Assembly (NCBI RefSeq): GCF_902506495.1
Contig: NZ_LR733264.1
Location: 186,001 to 250,000, forward strand
Direction: 5' to 3'
Length of the DNA: 64,000 nt
DNA from: Pseudomonas sp. 8O
Lineage (GTDB): Bacteria > Pseudomonadota > Gammaproteobacteria > Pseudomonadales > Pseudomonadaceae
This document shows, piece after piece, positions 56,526-64,000 of this stretch. Position 1 is the stretch's first letter, and every line of letters starts with the position of its first letter. The notes under the pieces were generated by a model, which made no database searches, was not told the DNA's origin, and saw only the letters and a list, made by a program, of their open reading frames with translations. A program made the position numbers and the translations under genes.

Positions 56526-57005
56526 TCAGTCGCGCAGATGCTGCAAGGGCAACTGCGTGCTGGAGAGAATCTGCTGCAGCACGAAGCTCGAGCGCACGCT
56601 GGAAACACCGTCGATACGGGTCAGGGTGCCGAGCAGCAGCTTCTGGTAATGATCCATGTCCGGTACCACCACCTTGAGCTGGTAGTCGGCGTCCATCCCG
56701 GTCACCAGGCAGCACTCCAGCACTTCGGGGCATTTGCGGATTTCATCCTGAAAGTGCTCGAAGCGCTCGGGGGTATGCCGGTCCATGCCGATCAGCACGT
56801 AGGCGGTCAGGCTCAGGCCAAGTTTCTTGCGGTCGAGCAGGGCGACCTGGCCGGTAATGTAGCCGTCGTCTTCCAGCTGTTTGACCCGACGCGAGCAGGG
56901 CGAGGGCGACAGGCCAATGCGTTCGGCGAGTTCCTGGTTGGACAGGGCAGCGTTGCGCTGCAATTCGGCGAGAATGTTCAGGTCGTAACGGTCGAGTTTG
57001 TCCAT
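56526..57005 (-). CDS. Lrp/AsnC-family transcriptional regulator
   Basis: 159 residues. An N-terminal AsnC helix-turn-helix (LDRYDLNILAELQRNAALSN, then QELAERIGLSPSPCSRRVKQ) is followed by a RAM effector domain (VLECCLVTGMDADYQLKVVV). Such proteins sense amino acids as octamers. The A/T-rich palindrome and tandem repeats upstream (57058-57099) may be its autoregulatory sites. It is not the canonical Lrp; the target amino acid is unknown. Confidence 0.92.
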   Translation of the reverse strand: MDKLDRYDLNILAELQRNAALSNQELAERIGLSPSPCSRRVKQLEDDGYITGQVALLDRKKLGLSLTAYVLIGMDRHTPERFEHFQDEIRKCPEVLECCLVTGMDADYQLKVVVPDMDHYQKLLLGTLTRIDGVSSVRSSFVLQQILSSTQLPLQHLRD

Positions 57006-57057
57006 TTTTAAACTGGCTCATTATTGGATTGCGCTAGATAGTGCTCCTTTAGTTGTT

Positions 57058-57099
57058 AATTGCGCAATTGGTAAGTTTGTAAGCAATCTTAGCAATCTT
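57058..57099. promoter_or_regulatory. AT-rich palindrome and tandem 9-mers upstream of the Lrp-type gene
   Basis: AATTGCGCAATT (57058-57069) is a perfect 12-bp palindrome. AGCAATCTT is repeated in tandem at 57082-57090 and 57091-57099. The block lies between the regulator start at 57005 and the candidate sRNA, so it could serve both. Confidence 0.5.
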
Positions 57100-57104
57100 A
57101 TTTC

Positions 57105-57313
57105 GCAGCCCAAGGCGTAAGCTTTCTCTCAGTTTCACGGCCCGGACGACAAGTCCTACCGGCCTCGCCCAACCAGGTGAGCCGGCGCCGACGGTCCTAC
57201 CGGATCGCACCGGCACCCGGGTCCGCACTGCCCAACCAGGCGGGCGACGAAAGCGGCGACAGCATCGCCAGCACCGGACAGATTTCCCGAAGGGGCCGCA
57301 AGGCCCCTTTTTA
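57105..57313 (+). ncRNA. Candidate small RNA with a duplicated internal module
   Basis: No coding frame of family type is present in 57006-57369. A strong intrinsic terminator (57292-57312) acts on the plus strand, yet both flanking genes are on the minus strand, so it must end a separate transcript. The interior has two copies of CCTACCGG (57155-57162, 57196-57203) each followed by GCCCAACCAGG (57167-57177, 57230-57240). AT-rich promoter-like sequence precedes it. Start position is a guess. I do not match it to a named sRNA. Confidence 0.5.
57292..57312 (+). terminator. Intrinsic terminator with GCAA tetraloop
   Basis: Stem GGGGCC/GGCCCC with loop GCAA, then five T residues. On the minus strand no T-tract follows, so the direction is plus. 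Confidence 0.88.
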
Positions 57314-57369
57314 TTGCCTGGGATTTTTGCTGCTTGAGGAATACTGAAAGGCAGGGGAGGGCATCGATA

Positions 57370-58251
57370 TCAGCGCTGGACCACTTCCGACGGATCAGCG
57401 TGTACCAGCACTTCGGCGCGTGGATATTGCTCATGGATCGCTTTTTCCACGGCCTCGCAGTGCGCATGTGCGTCGGACAGGCTCATCTCGCCCGGCAGCT
57501 CCAGGTGCAACTGGACGAACCAGCGCGTACCAGAAATACGCGTGCGCAGGTCATGGGAGCCGAGCACGCCGGGGACGGCATTGGCCAGCTCGTACATGTG
57601 CCGAGTGGTTTCGCTGGGGAGTTCTTCATCCATCAGTACGCCGATTGCACCGCGTACGATGCTGATGGCGCTCCAGAAGATGTAGAAGGCGATGCCGATG
57701 GCGAAGATCGCATCCATCTGCAGCCAGCCGAAACGGGTCAACAGCAAGGCGAGAAGAATACTGCTGTTGAGCAGGATGTCGGAGCGGTAGTGCAGCGAGT
57801 CGGCATGAATCGCGGTGGAGCCGGTCTCGCGCACCACTTTGTGTTGGAACATCAACAGCGCGACAGTCAGCGCCAACGACAGCAGCATGACGGCGATGCC
57901 GAGGCCTTCGGCCTCCAGCGGCTGTGGCGCTTGCAGACGCTCGATGCCTTGCAGGCCAATGAGGATGGCACTGATACCAATGAACAGCGCCTGGGCCAGG
58001 CCGGCCAGCGCCTCCGCTTTGCCGTGGCCATAGCGGTGATCCTCGTCCGCAGGGCGCAGGGCGAAGTGCACGGCGATCAGGTTGATCAGCGAGGCGGCGC
58101 TGTCGAGCAGCGAATCGGTGAGGCCGGCCAGCAGGCTGACCGAACCACTCAACCACCAGGCAATCGCCTTGGCCAGCACCAGCGTCAGCGCTACGGTCAG
58201 CGCCGCGCGAGTGGCCAGGCGCATCAGCCTGGCATGCTGCGGGTTGTGCAT
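57370..58251 (-). CDS. fieF: Cation diffusion facilitator (FieF-like)
   Basis: 293 residues from the ATG at 58251. Six membrane helices and a C-terminal cytoplasmic domain. The metal site is DSLLDSAASL in helix 2 (Asp-x3-Asp) and HADSLHYRSD in helix 5 (His-x3-Asp), the FieF/YiiP pattern with four ligands. It exports Zn or Fe(II) by proton antiport. The C-terminal HAHCEAVEKAI carries the usual His site. It begins four bases after the lipoprotein gene. Confidence 0.92.
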   Translation of the reverse strand: MHNPQHARLMRLATRAALTVALTLVLAKAIAWWLSGSVSLLAGLTDSLLDSAASLINLIAVHFALRPADEDHRYGHGKAEALAGLAQALFIGISAILIGLQGIERLQAPQPLEAEGLGIAVMLLSLALTVALLMFQHKVVRETGSTAIHADSLHYRSDILLNSSILLALLLTRFGWLQMDAIFAIGIAFYIFWSAISIVRGAIGVLMDEELPSETTRHMYELANAVPGVLGSHDLRTRISGTRWFVQLHLELPGEMSLSDAHAHCEAVEKAIHEQYPRAEVLVHADPSEVVQR

Positions 58252-58255
58252 GGAC

Positions 58256-58675
58256 TCAGGCAGCCGGGCGCAGGCCGTAGGCGGCCAGTTGCTCAGCACT
58301 GCCGCTGTGCTGGATCAGGCGCGTGTCGTCCAGCGGCAGTTGGTGGCCGGTGCTGGTTTCGATCAGCGTCTTCAGCGCGTACTGGTCGACCTTGCCGTCT
58401 TTGCCGATCAGTTGCTTGAGCTCCTGCGGGTCGACTTGAACGGTCTGGCCTTCGGGCAGGTAGATGGCGCCGGTGGCGAAGTCCACGGCGAAGGCGATTA
58501 GGCCCGGAATCACGTAGAACAGGATGCCGATGGCGTTGGCCCCGGCGATTACCGGGTCGATCCGGCCTTCGATCTGGCCACGCCGATCAGGGTAGAAGAT
58601 CGAGCCACAGGCGGTCAGTTGAGCGAGCAGGGTAGCGGCGACAACGCCGACAATAACGCGGGATTTCGTGCGCAT
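58256..58675 (-). CDS. Small lipoprotein of unknown function
   Basis: 139 residues from the ATG at 58675. The lipobox is AQLTAC, followed by GSIFYPDRRGQIEGRIDPVI and a hydrophobic segment (GANAIGILFYVIPGLIAFAV). The C-terminal third is soluble. Homologues are common in Pseudomonas and are sometimes mislabelled as polyribonucleotide nucleotidyltransferase. Cotranscribed with fieF (4 bp). Confidence 0.85.
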   Translation of the reverse strand: MRTKSRVIVGVVAATLLAQLTACGSIFYPDRRGQIEGRIDPVIAGANAIGILFYVIPGLIAFAVDFATGAIYLPEGQTVQVDPQELKQLIGKDGKVDQYALKTLIETSTGHQLPLDDTRLIQHSGSAEQLAAYGLRPAA

Positions 58676-58755
58676 GAGCACCTCCAGAAAAAAGTGGCGC
58701 AACTATACCAAGGCGATGATTGCAAAACTGCAGGGCGCTGTTTCAGACCAGCAAG

Positions 58756-58780
58756 TTGACAGGCGGTTCGCCGTTATAAT
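58756..58780 (+). promoter_or_regulatory. Possible hrpB promoter with short spacer
   Basis: Consensus TTGACA (58756-58761) and TATAAT (58775-58780) are only 13 bp apart, too close for a normal sigma70 promoter. The -10 is likely real, the -35 perhaps coincidental. GGAG precedes the ATG. Confidence 0.4.
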
Positions 58781-58800
58781 CGCCGGTCTGCTGTGGAGAA

Positions 58801-61338
58801 ATGATGAACACCCTGCCTATCGATTCGCTGCTGCCTGATTTGCGCGCTGCGCTGAGCGCCCGCCACGAAGTGGTGCTGGAAGCGCCACCCGGCGCCGGCA
58901 AGACCACCCGCGTGCCGCTGGCATTGCTCGATGCGCCCTGGCTGGCCGGGCAGAGCATCCTCATGCTCGAGCCGCGTCGCCTGGCAGCCCGCGCCGCTGC
59001 CGAGCGTCTGGCCAGCGAGCTGGGCGAGCGGGTGGGTGAGACGGTCGGCTATCGCATTCGTCTGGACAGCAAGGTAGGGCCGAACACGCGCATCGAGGTG
59101 GTCACAGAGGGCATTCTTGCCCGTCGTCTGCAGGATGATCCGGCGCTGGACGGCGTCGGCCTGGTGATCTTCGATGAATTCCACGAAAGAAGTCTGGACG
59201 CCGATCTGGCCCTGGCACTGACCCTCAATGGCCGCGCCATGTTTCGCGGTACCGACAGCGGCGAGTCGCCGCTCAAGGTGCTGCTGATGTCCGCCACTCT
59301 GGAGGGGGAGCGCCTGGCCGCGCTACTCGGCGATGCGCCGGTGCTGCGCAGTGAGGGCCGCATGTTCCCGGTGGATATTCGCTGGGGCGCGCCGCAGGCG
59401 CCCGGTGAGTGGATCGAGCCGCGCGTGGTGCAGACGGTGCAGCAGGCGCTGGCCGACGAGCCGGGCAGCCTGCTGGTGTTCCTGCCGGGGCAGGCCGAGA
59501 TTCGCCGCGTGGCCGAGCAACTGGGGGATGTCCTGGGAGGTCGCGACGACATCCTGCTCTGTCCGCTGCATGGCGAGCTTGATCTGTCCGCCCAGCGCGC
59601 CGCCATCGAGCCAGCGCCCGCGGGCAAGCGCAAGGTGGTGCTGGCCACCAACATCGCCGAGACCAGCCTGACCATCGACGGTGTGCGCGTGGTCATCGAC
59701 GCCGGCCTGGCGCGAGTGCCGCGTTTCGACCCGGCCAGCGGCATGACGCGGCTCGACACCCAGCGCATTTCCCGCGCCTCCGCCACCCAGCGCGCGGGGC
59801 GTGCCGGCCGCCTGCAGCCGGGCGCCTGCTATCGGCTGTGGTCGCAGGCGCAGCACGAGCAGCTCAGTTCCTATTCCGGTGCAGAAATCCTTGCTGCTGA
59901 TCTGGCCGGGCTGGCCCTGCAACTGCTGCGTTGGGGCGTGACGCCACAGGAGCTGAGCTGGCTCGACGTGCCACCGCCGGCCGCTTACGCACAGGCGCTC
60001 GATCTGCTCGGCCGCCTCGGCGCCCTCGATGAACGTGGTGCGCTCAATGCTCACGGCCAGGCCATGGCCGAGCTGCCGAGCCATCCACGTATTGCCCATC
60101 TGCTGCTGCGCGGCCAGGCTCTTGGCCTCGGTGCGCTGGCGTGCGACCTGGCGGCGGTGTTGTCCGAGCGCGATATCCTGCGCGGCGGTGGCGCCGACTT
60201 GCACAGTCGTCTGGCACTGCTTGGTGGCGAAAGCCGCGCCGTGCGCTCGGCCCAAGGCGGCGTGCAGCGCGCCCGGCAACTGGCGAAGCAGTTCCACGGA
60301 TTGCTTAGAGGCCGGTCGGTAAGCCAGGCCGTGGGCGACCCCGAGCACCCGCGCTGGCTCGGCTGTCTGCTGGCCTTCGCTTACCCCGACCGCATCGCCC
60401 AGCAGCGCCGCGCCGGTGGCGCCGACTATCGCCTGGCCAATGGTCGCGCCGCGCAGTTCGGTGAAACCGATGCCCTGATGAAGCACGAATGGCTGGTGGT
60501 CGCTGATCTGGGCAGCCGCCAGGGCCAGCGTGAGGAGCGCATCTACCTCGCCGCCGATCTCGACCCGGCGCTGTTCGAGCGTGAGCTCGCCGAGCAGGTC
60601 GAGGCGCTGGACGTGCTCGACTGGGACGAGCGCGAAGGCGTGTTGCGCGCCGAGCGCCAACGCAAGGTCGGCGAACTGGTGCTGGAACGCCAGGCGCTGG
60701 CTGCGCTGGACGAGGCCGCGCGCAGCCGTGCGCTGGTCGGCCTGGTGCGGCGCAAGGGCCTGGAGCTGCTGCCCTGGACGCCCGAGCTGCGGCAGTGGCA
60801 GGCGCGAGTGGCGCTGCTGCGCGAGTTGGACATCCAACAGCAAGGGCAAAGCGAATGGCCGGACCTGTCCGATGTCGCGCTGCTGGCCAGCCTCGAACAG
60901 TGGCTGACGCCCTACTTGGGCAAGGTCAATCGCCTCAGCCACTTCGCAGGCCTCGACCTGCCGTCGATCCTGCAGACGCTGCTGCCCTGGCCGTTGCCGC
61001 AGCGCCTCGACGAGCTGGCACCGCGTGCGTTGAACGTGCCGTCCGGTTCACGCATCGCCATCGACTACACGGAGCACCCACCGGTGCTCGCCGTGCGCCT
61101 GCAGGAGCTGTTCGGCCTGGCCGCCACGCCGCGCATCGCCGGTGGCCGCCTCGGTCTCAAACTGCACTTGCTGTCACCAGCGCGGCGGCCGGTGCAGGTG
61201 ACCCAGGACCTGGCCAGCTTCTGGGCCAATACCTACCTGGATGTAAAGAAGGATCTCAAGGGGCGTTATCCGAAGCATTATTGGCCGGATGACCCGCTGA
61301 TTGCCGAGCCCACCGCACGGGCCAAACCGAGAAAATGA
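58801..61338 (+). CDS. hrpB: ATP-dependent helicase HrpB
   Basis: 845 residues, a DEAH/RHA-type helicase. Walker A is APPGAGKTTRVPLAL, motif II is FDEFHERSLDADLA, motif III is LLMSATLEG, and motif VI is ATQRAGRAGRLQPGACYRL. The HrpB C-terminal domain is present (SGSRIAIDYTEHPPVLAVRL, then QELFG). The physiological RNA target is not established. The next gene starts eight bases later. Confidence 0.95.
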   Translation: MMNTLPIDSLLPDLRAALSARHEVVLEAPPGAGKTTRVPLALLDAPWLAGQSILMLEPRRLAARAAAERLASELGERVGETVGYRIRLDSKVGPNTRIEVVTEGILARRLQDDPALDGVGLVIFDEFHERSLDADLALALTLNGRAMFRGTDSGESPLKVLLMSATLEGERLAALLGDAPVLRSEGRMFPVDIRWGAPQAPGEWIEPRVVQTVQQALADEPGSLLVFLPGQAEIRRVAEQLGDVLGGRDDILLCPLHGELDLSAQRAAIEPAPAGKRKVVLATNIAETSLTIDGVRVVIDAGLARVPRFDPASGMTRLDTQRISRASATQRAGRAGRLQPGACYRLWSQAQHEQLSSYSGAEILAADLAGLALQLLRWGVTPQELSWLDVPPPAAYAQALDLLGRLGALDERGALNAHGQAMAELPSHPRIAHLLLRGQALGLGALACDLAAVLSERDILRGGGADLHSRLALLGGESRAVRSAQGGVQRARQLAKQFHGLLRGRSVSQAVGDPEHPRWLGCLLAFAYPDRIAQQRRAGGADYRLANGRAAQFGETDALMKHEWLVVADLGSRQGQREERIYLAADLDPALFERELAEQVEALDVLDWDEREGVLRAERQRKVGELVLERQALAALDEAARSRALVGLVRRKGLELLPWTPELRQWQARVALLRELDIQQQGQSEWPDLSDVALLASLEQWLTPYLGKVNRLSHFAGLDLPSILQTLLPWPLPQRLDELAPRALNVPSGSRIAIDYTEHPPVLAVRLQELFGLAATPRIAGGRLGLKLHLLSPARRPVQVTQDLASFWANTYLDVKKDLKGRYPKHYWPDDPLIAEPTARAKPRK

Positions 61339-61345
61339 GAAGTCG

Positions 61346-62152
61346 ATGCTGACCCTGGATGTCGGGCCCTTGGCCCTTGGTGTATCCCATGTGCTGCTGT
61401 TTGGCAGCCTGCTGCTGGCCACACTGGTTGGCTGGTTGATCGGTCGTCGCCACGGCTGCAATCCGGAAAGTCAGTTGTTCCGCATGCTCATGCTGGGGCT
61501 GCTGGTGGCGCGGCTGGCGTTCGTGCTGCTGTATGCCGAGTACTACCGCGATGAACCTTGGCGAGTGGTGGATATCCGCGATGGTGGTTTCATCGCCTGG
61601 CCAGGCGTGCTCGCAGGGCTGGCGCTGGGTGCCTGGTATCTCTGGCGTCACGCACAATTGCGGCGGCCGTTGGGGGTGGCGATGAGCGTCGGGCTGGCAC
61701 TGTGGCTCGGCGGCAACCTGATGTTGCATGCGCTTGAGCAGGGCACGCGGTTGCCCGGTCTGCAGGTGCGGGATATGCAGGGTGAGCCGGTGAACCTGCG
61801 TGACTACGCCGGTCAGCCGCTGGTGATCAACCTGTGGGCGACCTGGTGCCCGCCATGTCGGCGCGAGATGCCGGTGTTGATGCAGGCGCAACAACGTGAG
61901 GCGGCTATCACCATCTTGTTCGTCAACCAGGGGGAAAGCGCTGCGCTGGTGGATGAGTTCCTCGCCGCGCAGCAACTGAGCCTGGACAACCTGCTGCTCG
62001 ACGAGCAGGTGCAGCTGGGTCAGTTGGTGGGCTCGCGGGCCTTACCCACCACGCTGTTCTACGACGCCGAGGGCCGACAGGTCGGCAGTCATCTGGGCGA
62101 GCTGTCGCATGCCAGTCTGGAGCGGGCACTGGCCCGATTGCGGGAAGATTGA
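61346..62152 (+). CDS. Membrane-anchored TlpA-like thiol-disulfide oxidoreductase
   Basis: 268 residues from the ATG at 61346. Four N-terminal membrane segments, in a pattern recalling prolipoprotein diacylglyceryl transferase (HVLLFGSLLLATLVGWLIGR, GGFIAWPGVLAGLALGAWYL), precede a periplasmic thioredoxin fold with active site WATWCPPCRREMP and the cis-Pro loop ALPTTLFYD. It probably reduces or oxidises envelope proteins; its electron donor is unknown. The Lgt catalytic residues are not evident, so the front half is likely an anchor. Confidence 0.88.
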   Translation: MLTLDVGPLALGVSHVLLFGSLLLATLVGWLIGRRHGCNPESQLFRMLMLGLLVARLAFVLLYAEYYRDEPWRVVDIRDGGFIAWPGVLAGLALGAWYLWRHAQLRRPLGVAMSVGLALWLGGNLMLHALEQGTRLPGLQVRDMQGEPVNLRDYAGQPLVINLWATWCPPCRREMPVLMQAQQREAAITILFVNQGESAALVDEFLAAQQLSLDNLLLDEQVQLGQLVGSRALPTTLFYDAEGRQVGSHLGELSHASLERALARLRED

Positions 62153-62156
62153 AGCG

Positions 62157-62891
62157 TCAATTCAGCCACAGATCCTCGCCGGCATCCTGCAATTGCTGAT
62201 ACACCCGATCCAGGTTCTCGCGCAGGCGCTCGGCATCAGGCGCTCGTCGTGAATAGATCAGCCGCAGCGGCAGACGCTGTACCTCGACGAAGGGCAGTTC
62301 GCCCATGCCCAGTGTGCGTTTGGCCTGTTCGACGGGGGCCTGATAGTCCAGCAGGTAGTCGCCGCGTCGGCGCGCCAGCATTTCCAGGGCTGAGGTGTGG
62401 TTAGCGGTACGGTGATGAGTGATATTGCGCGCCGGATCTTCCAGCCATTGATTGACGTCCTGCCAGTAGCTGTAGCCGGTGATCAGGATCACCCCGCGAT
62501 CCTGCAGATCATCCGGAATGCGCGGTGCAGGTGTGTCGTGGCGAAAATACAGGTTGAGGGTGATCTCCCCCAGCAGATGCTTGCCTTCGAGGGTGTGCTC
62601 TACCAGCTCCGGCTTGCCTGAGGCGCCGGCCCAGATATGTATGCTGCCGTCGAGCAGGCCGCTGTAGAGGCGGGCACCGGGGTAGGCGCGAAAGTCTGCC
62701 TGGTATCCCGCCTCGTCGAGCAGGCGTGCGGTCAGCTCCAGGCCTGAACCACTGGGCTGGCCTTGGGCGTCGGTATAGGAAAAGGGTGGAAACTCGTAGT
62801 AACCCACGTGAACGCGTTGCTTTGACTCGGCAGCATGAGCGGCGTGCAGCCATAGCAGGACGATGAATATCAGGCAGAAGCGTCTTGGCAT
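62157..62891 (-). CDS. Periplasmic solute-binding protein (SBP_bac_3)
   Basis: 244 residues from the ATG at 62891 (62918 also in frame). Signal peptide FCLIFIVLLWLHAAHA, then a family 3 binding fold starting VHVGYYEFPPFSYTDAQGQP, GSGLELTARLLDEAGY. No ABC permease genes are near, so it may serve as a stand-alone sensor or share a transporter. Single domain, normal length, convergent with the TlpA-like gene. Confidence 0.88.
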   Translation of the reverse strand: MPRRFCLIFIVLLWLHAAHAAESKQRVHVGYYEFPPFSYTDAQGQPSGSGLELTARLLDEAGYQADFRAYPGARLYSGLLDGSIHIWAGASGKPELVEHTLEGKHLLGEITLNLYFRHDTPAPRIPDDLQDRGVILITGYSYWQDVNQWLEDPARNITHHRTANHTSALEMLARRRGDYLLDYQAPVEQAKRTLGMGELPFVEVQRLPLRLIYSRRAPDAERLRENLDRVYQQLQDAGEDLWLN

Positions 62892-62985
62892 CCGGGTATT
62901 GCGGCTCTTGGCCGTCATTTGTTGTTATCGAGTGGTGCCCCACGAGCATGGACAAGTCGCGGTGGACTTGTCCAGTTCTGCACGT

Positions 62986-64000
62986 TTATTCCTGACTTGG
63001 CAGGAAAAAGCGACCGATCACCGGCAAATGGTCGGAAATGGTCAGGGTATCGCGCTGGCGAACCTGGCTGGCGAAGGGCGTCAGGCGCGGGCTGTAGAAC
63101 AGGTAGTCGAGAGTGCGATCCGGGCCGCTGGCGGCGGGATCATTGGGGTAATGGGTGTACCACCTGGCCTGATCCTCGCCGCTGGCCTGTTGCAGGCTGG
63201 GGATCATCGGGTAGCGCTGGGCCAGGTCCTGCAGTTCGCTGTCGGCTGCGTACCAGCTACGTTGATCCTCCGGCAGATGCTGGAACTGGCCGGGCGGCAG
63301 CAGGTTGAGGTCGCCGCCCAGCACCCAGGTCTTGTCGCTGTTTTGCAGCTGCTGGAGCAGGCCGTCGGTCATCTCCACCTGGCGCTGCATGGTGTCCGCG
63401 CCCTGGGCGAAGGCATCGAAATGGGTATTGATCGCGACCAGTTCGTCGCCGCCACGAATCGGCAGGTAGCTGACCAGCAGGGCGCGCTTGAGCTGGAACT
63501 GACGGCTCAGCAGGTCGCTTTCCAGCATGGGCAGTTGCAGGCGTTCGGCGCGGGCGATCTGGAAGCGGCTGAGGGTGCCGAGCTTCATGCCGACGCTGCC
63601 GAGGATGCGCGGGTGCGGGACGAAGCCGGCCTTCCAGTAGAAGGCCTGGGTGCTGCAGGGGTAAAGGTCGCTCAGGCGCGCCTGCAGCAGGGCCAGCTGA
63701 TCCTGGTAGTCGCTGGCCCTGGCGTTGTCGTGCAACTCCTGCAGCAGCACGACATCCGGTTGTTCGTCGCGCAGCACGCGTACCACTTCATCCAGGGTGA
63801 CAGCCAGATCGGCGCTGCTCGGGCGCTCATCCGGGCCATCGCCGCCGGGTAGGTCGTACCAGAACACATGGCCTTTGCCGGCCAGGTACTGCACGTTCCA
63901 GGTCATCACCTTGAGTGCCTGACCGGGTTGCAGCTGGGCGACTTGGCCAGTGCATGACACGGCTGCCTCCTCACGGGGGAGCGGGCGCCAGGTCAGGCTG
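62986..64000 (-). CDS. Endonuclease/exonuclease/phosphatase-family protein, 5' end outside window
   Basis: EEP-fold hydrolase with MTWNVQYLAG, LLQELHD, INTHFDAFAQG, GGDLNLLP and ISDHLPV, the usual metal and catalytic Asn/Asp/His set. The frame stays open past a GTG at 63960, which has a good GAGGAGG site, to the window edge (SLTWRPLPREE). I think a membrane anchor lies upstream outside the window and the gene is partial, but a start at 63960 cannot be excluded. Substrate (sphingomyelin-like lipid, phosphoinositide or DNA) unknown. Confidence 0.85.
   Translation of the reverse strand, partial: SLTWRPLPREEAAVSCTGQVAQLQPGQALKVMTWNVQYLAGKGHVFWYDLPGGDGPDERPSSADLAVTLDEVVRVLRDEQPDVVLLQELHDNARASDYQDQLALLQARLSDLYPCSTQAFYWKAGFVPHPRILGSVGMKLGTLSRFQIARAERLQLPMLESDLLSRQFQLKRALLVSYLPIRGGDELVAINTHFDAFAQGADTMQRQVEMTDGLLQQLQNSDKTWVLGGDLNLLPPGQFQHLPEDQRSWYAADSELQDLAQRYPMIPSLQQASGEDQARWYTHYPNDPAASGPDRTLDYLFYSPRLTPFASQVRQRDTLTISDHLPVIGRFFLPSQE

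Noticed and set aside
59323..60942. A 539-codon minus-strand frame
   Set aside because: Antisense to hrpB.

Overview
The window is a GC-rich gammaproteobacterial chromosome segment, almost certainly from Pseudomonas. The proA-nadD-rsfS-rlmH-mrdA-rodA-mltB-rlpA-dacC-ybeD-lipB series, the leuS-lptE-holA and miaB-phoH-ybeY-corC-lnt operons, and thiD next to ladS all match Pseudomonas gene order. The many short intergenic palindromes (REP-like) fit as well. I infer a non-aeruginosa species, but the sequence read alone does not fix it. I see no rRNA, tRNA, transposase, integrase or prophage genes.

Layout. 1-3475: the end of a histidine kinase, its FixJ-type response regulator, and a convergent membrane GGDEF/EAL protein with a periplasmic sensor domain. 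3563-7522: a minus-strand cluster with a MORN-repeat caspase-like (C13) lipoprotein, an epimerase-like protein, a small unknown protein, a methyltransferase and a MaoC hydratase. 7734-11712: a long palindromic repeat, lrgAB, a Lon N-domain protein, a DedA-PAP2 fusion and a 3-methyladenine glycosylase. 11958-22118: the large cell-elongation and lipoylation operon, facing lipA across a shared terminator. 23546-30997: a second MltB-like transglycosylase, arfA with an mRNA hairpin inside its coding region, holA, lptE, leuS, a YbeL-like zinc-ribbon protein and a ydcF-like gene broken by an apparent one-base deletion. 31203-36583: lnt-corC-ybeY-phoH-miaB. 36773-41363: small proteins, hemL, thiE and thiD.

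41364-48988 is the most accessory part. It holds a degraded coding-like stretch, ladS, a TetR gene with twin palindromic operators over its start codon, aidB, an orphan type I-E CRISPR array with no cas genes in view, and a cobalamin riboswitch controlling a lone CbiM-like permease. 49116-64000 carries amn, a threonine-dehydratase-like gene divergent from a MocR regulator, a YjaB-like acetyltransferase, a zinc alcohol dehydrogenase, rluE, a globin, a DUF2788 protein, an Lrp-type regulator, a candidate small RNA with a duplicated internal module, a FieF-like efflux pump, hrpB, a membrane-thioredoxin fusion, a solute-binding protein and an EEP-family phosphatase cut by the window edge.

The genes mostly serve envelope growth (PBP2/RodA, three lytic transglycosylases, DacC, Lnt, LptE), cofactors (lipoate, haem, thiamine, NAD), tRNA and ribosome maturation or rescue, and signalling. 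I found no convincing new multi-gene system. The most informative leads are the candidate sRNA at about 57100-57313, the riboswitch plus stand-alone CbiM-like protein, the twin-operator TetR-aidB module, the orphan CRISPR array and the MORN/C13 lipoprotein cluster.
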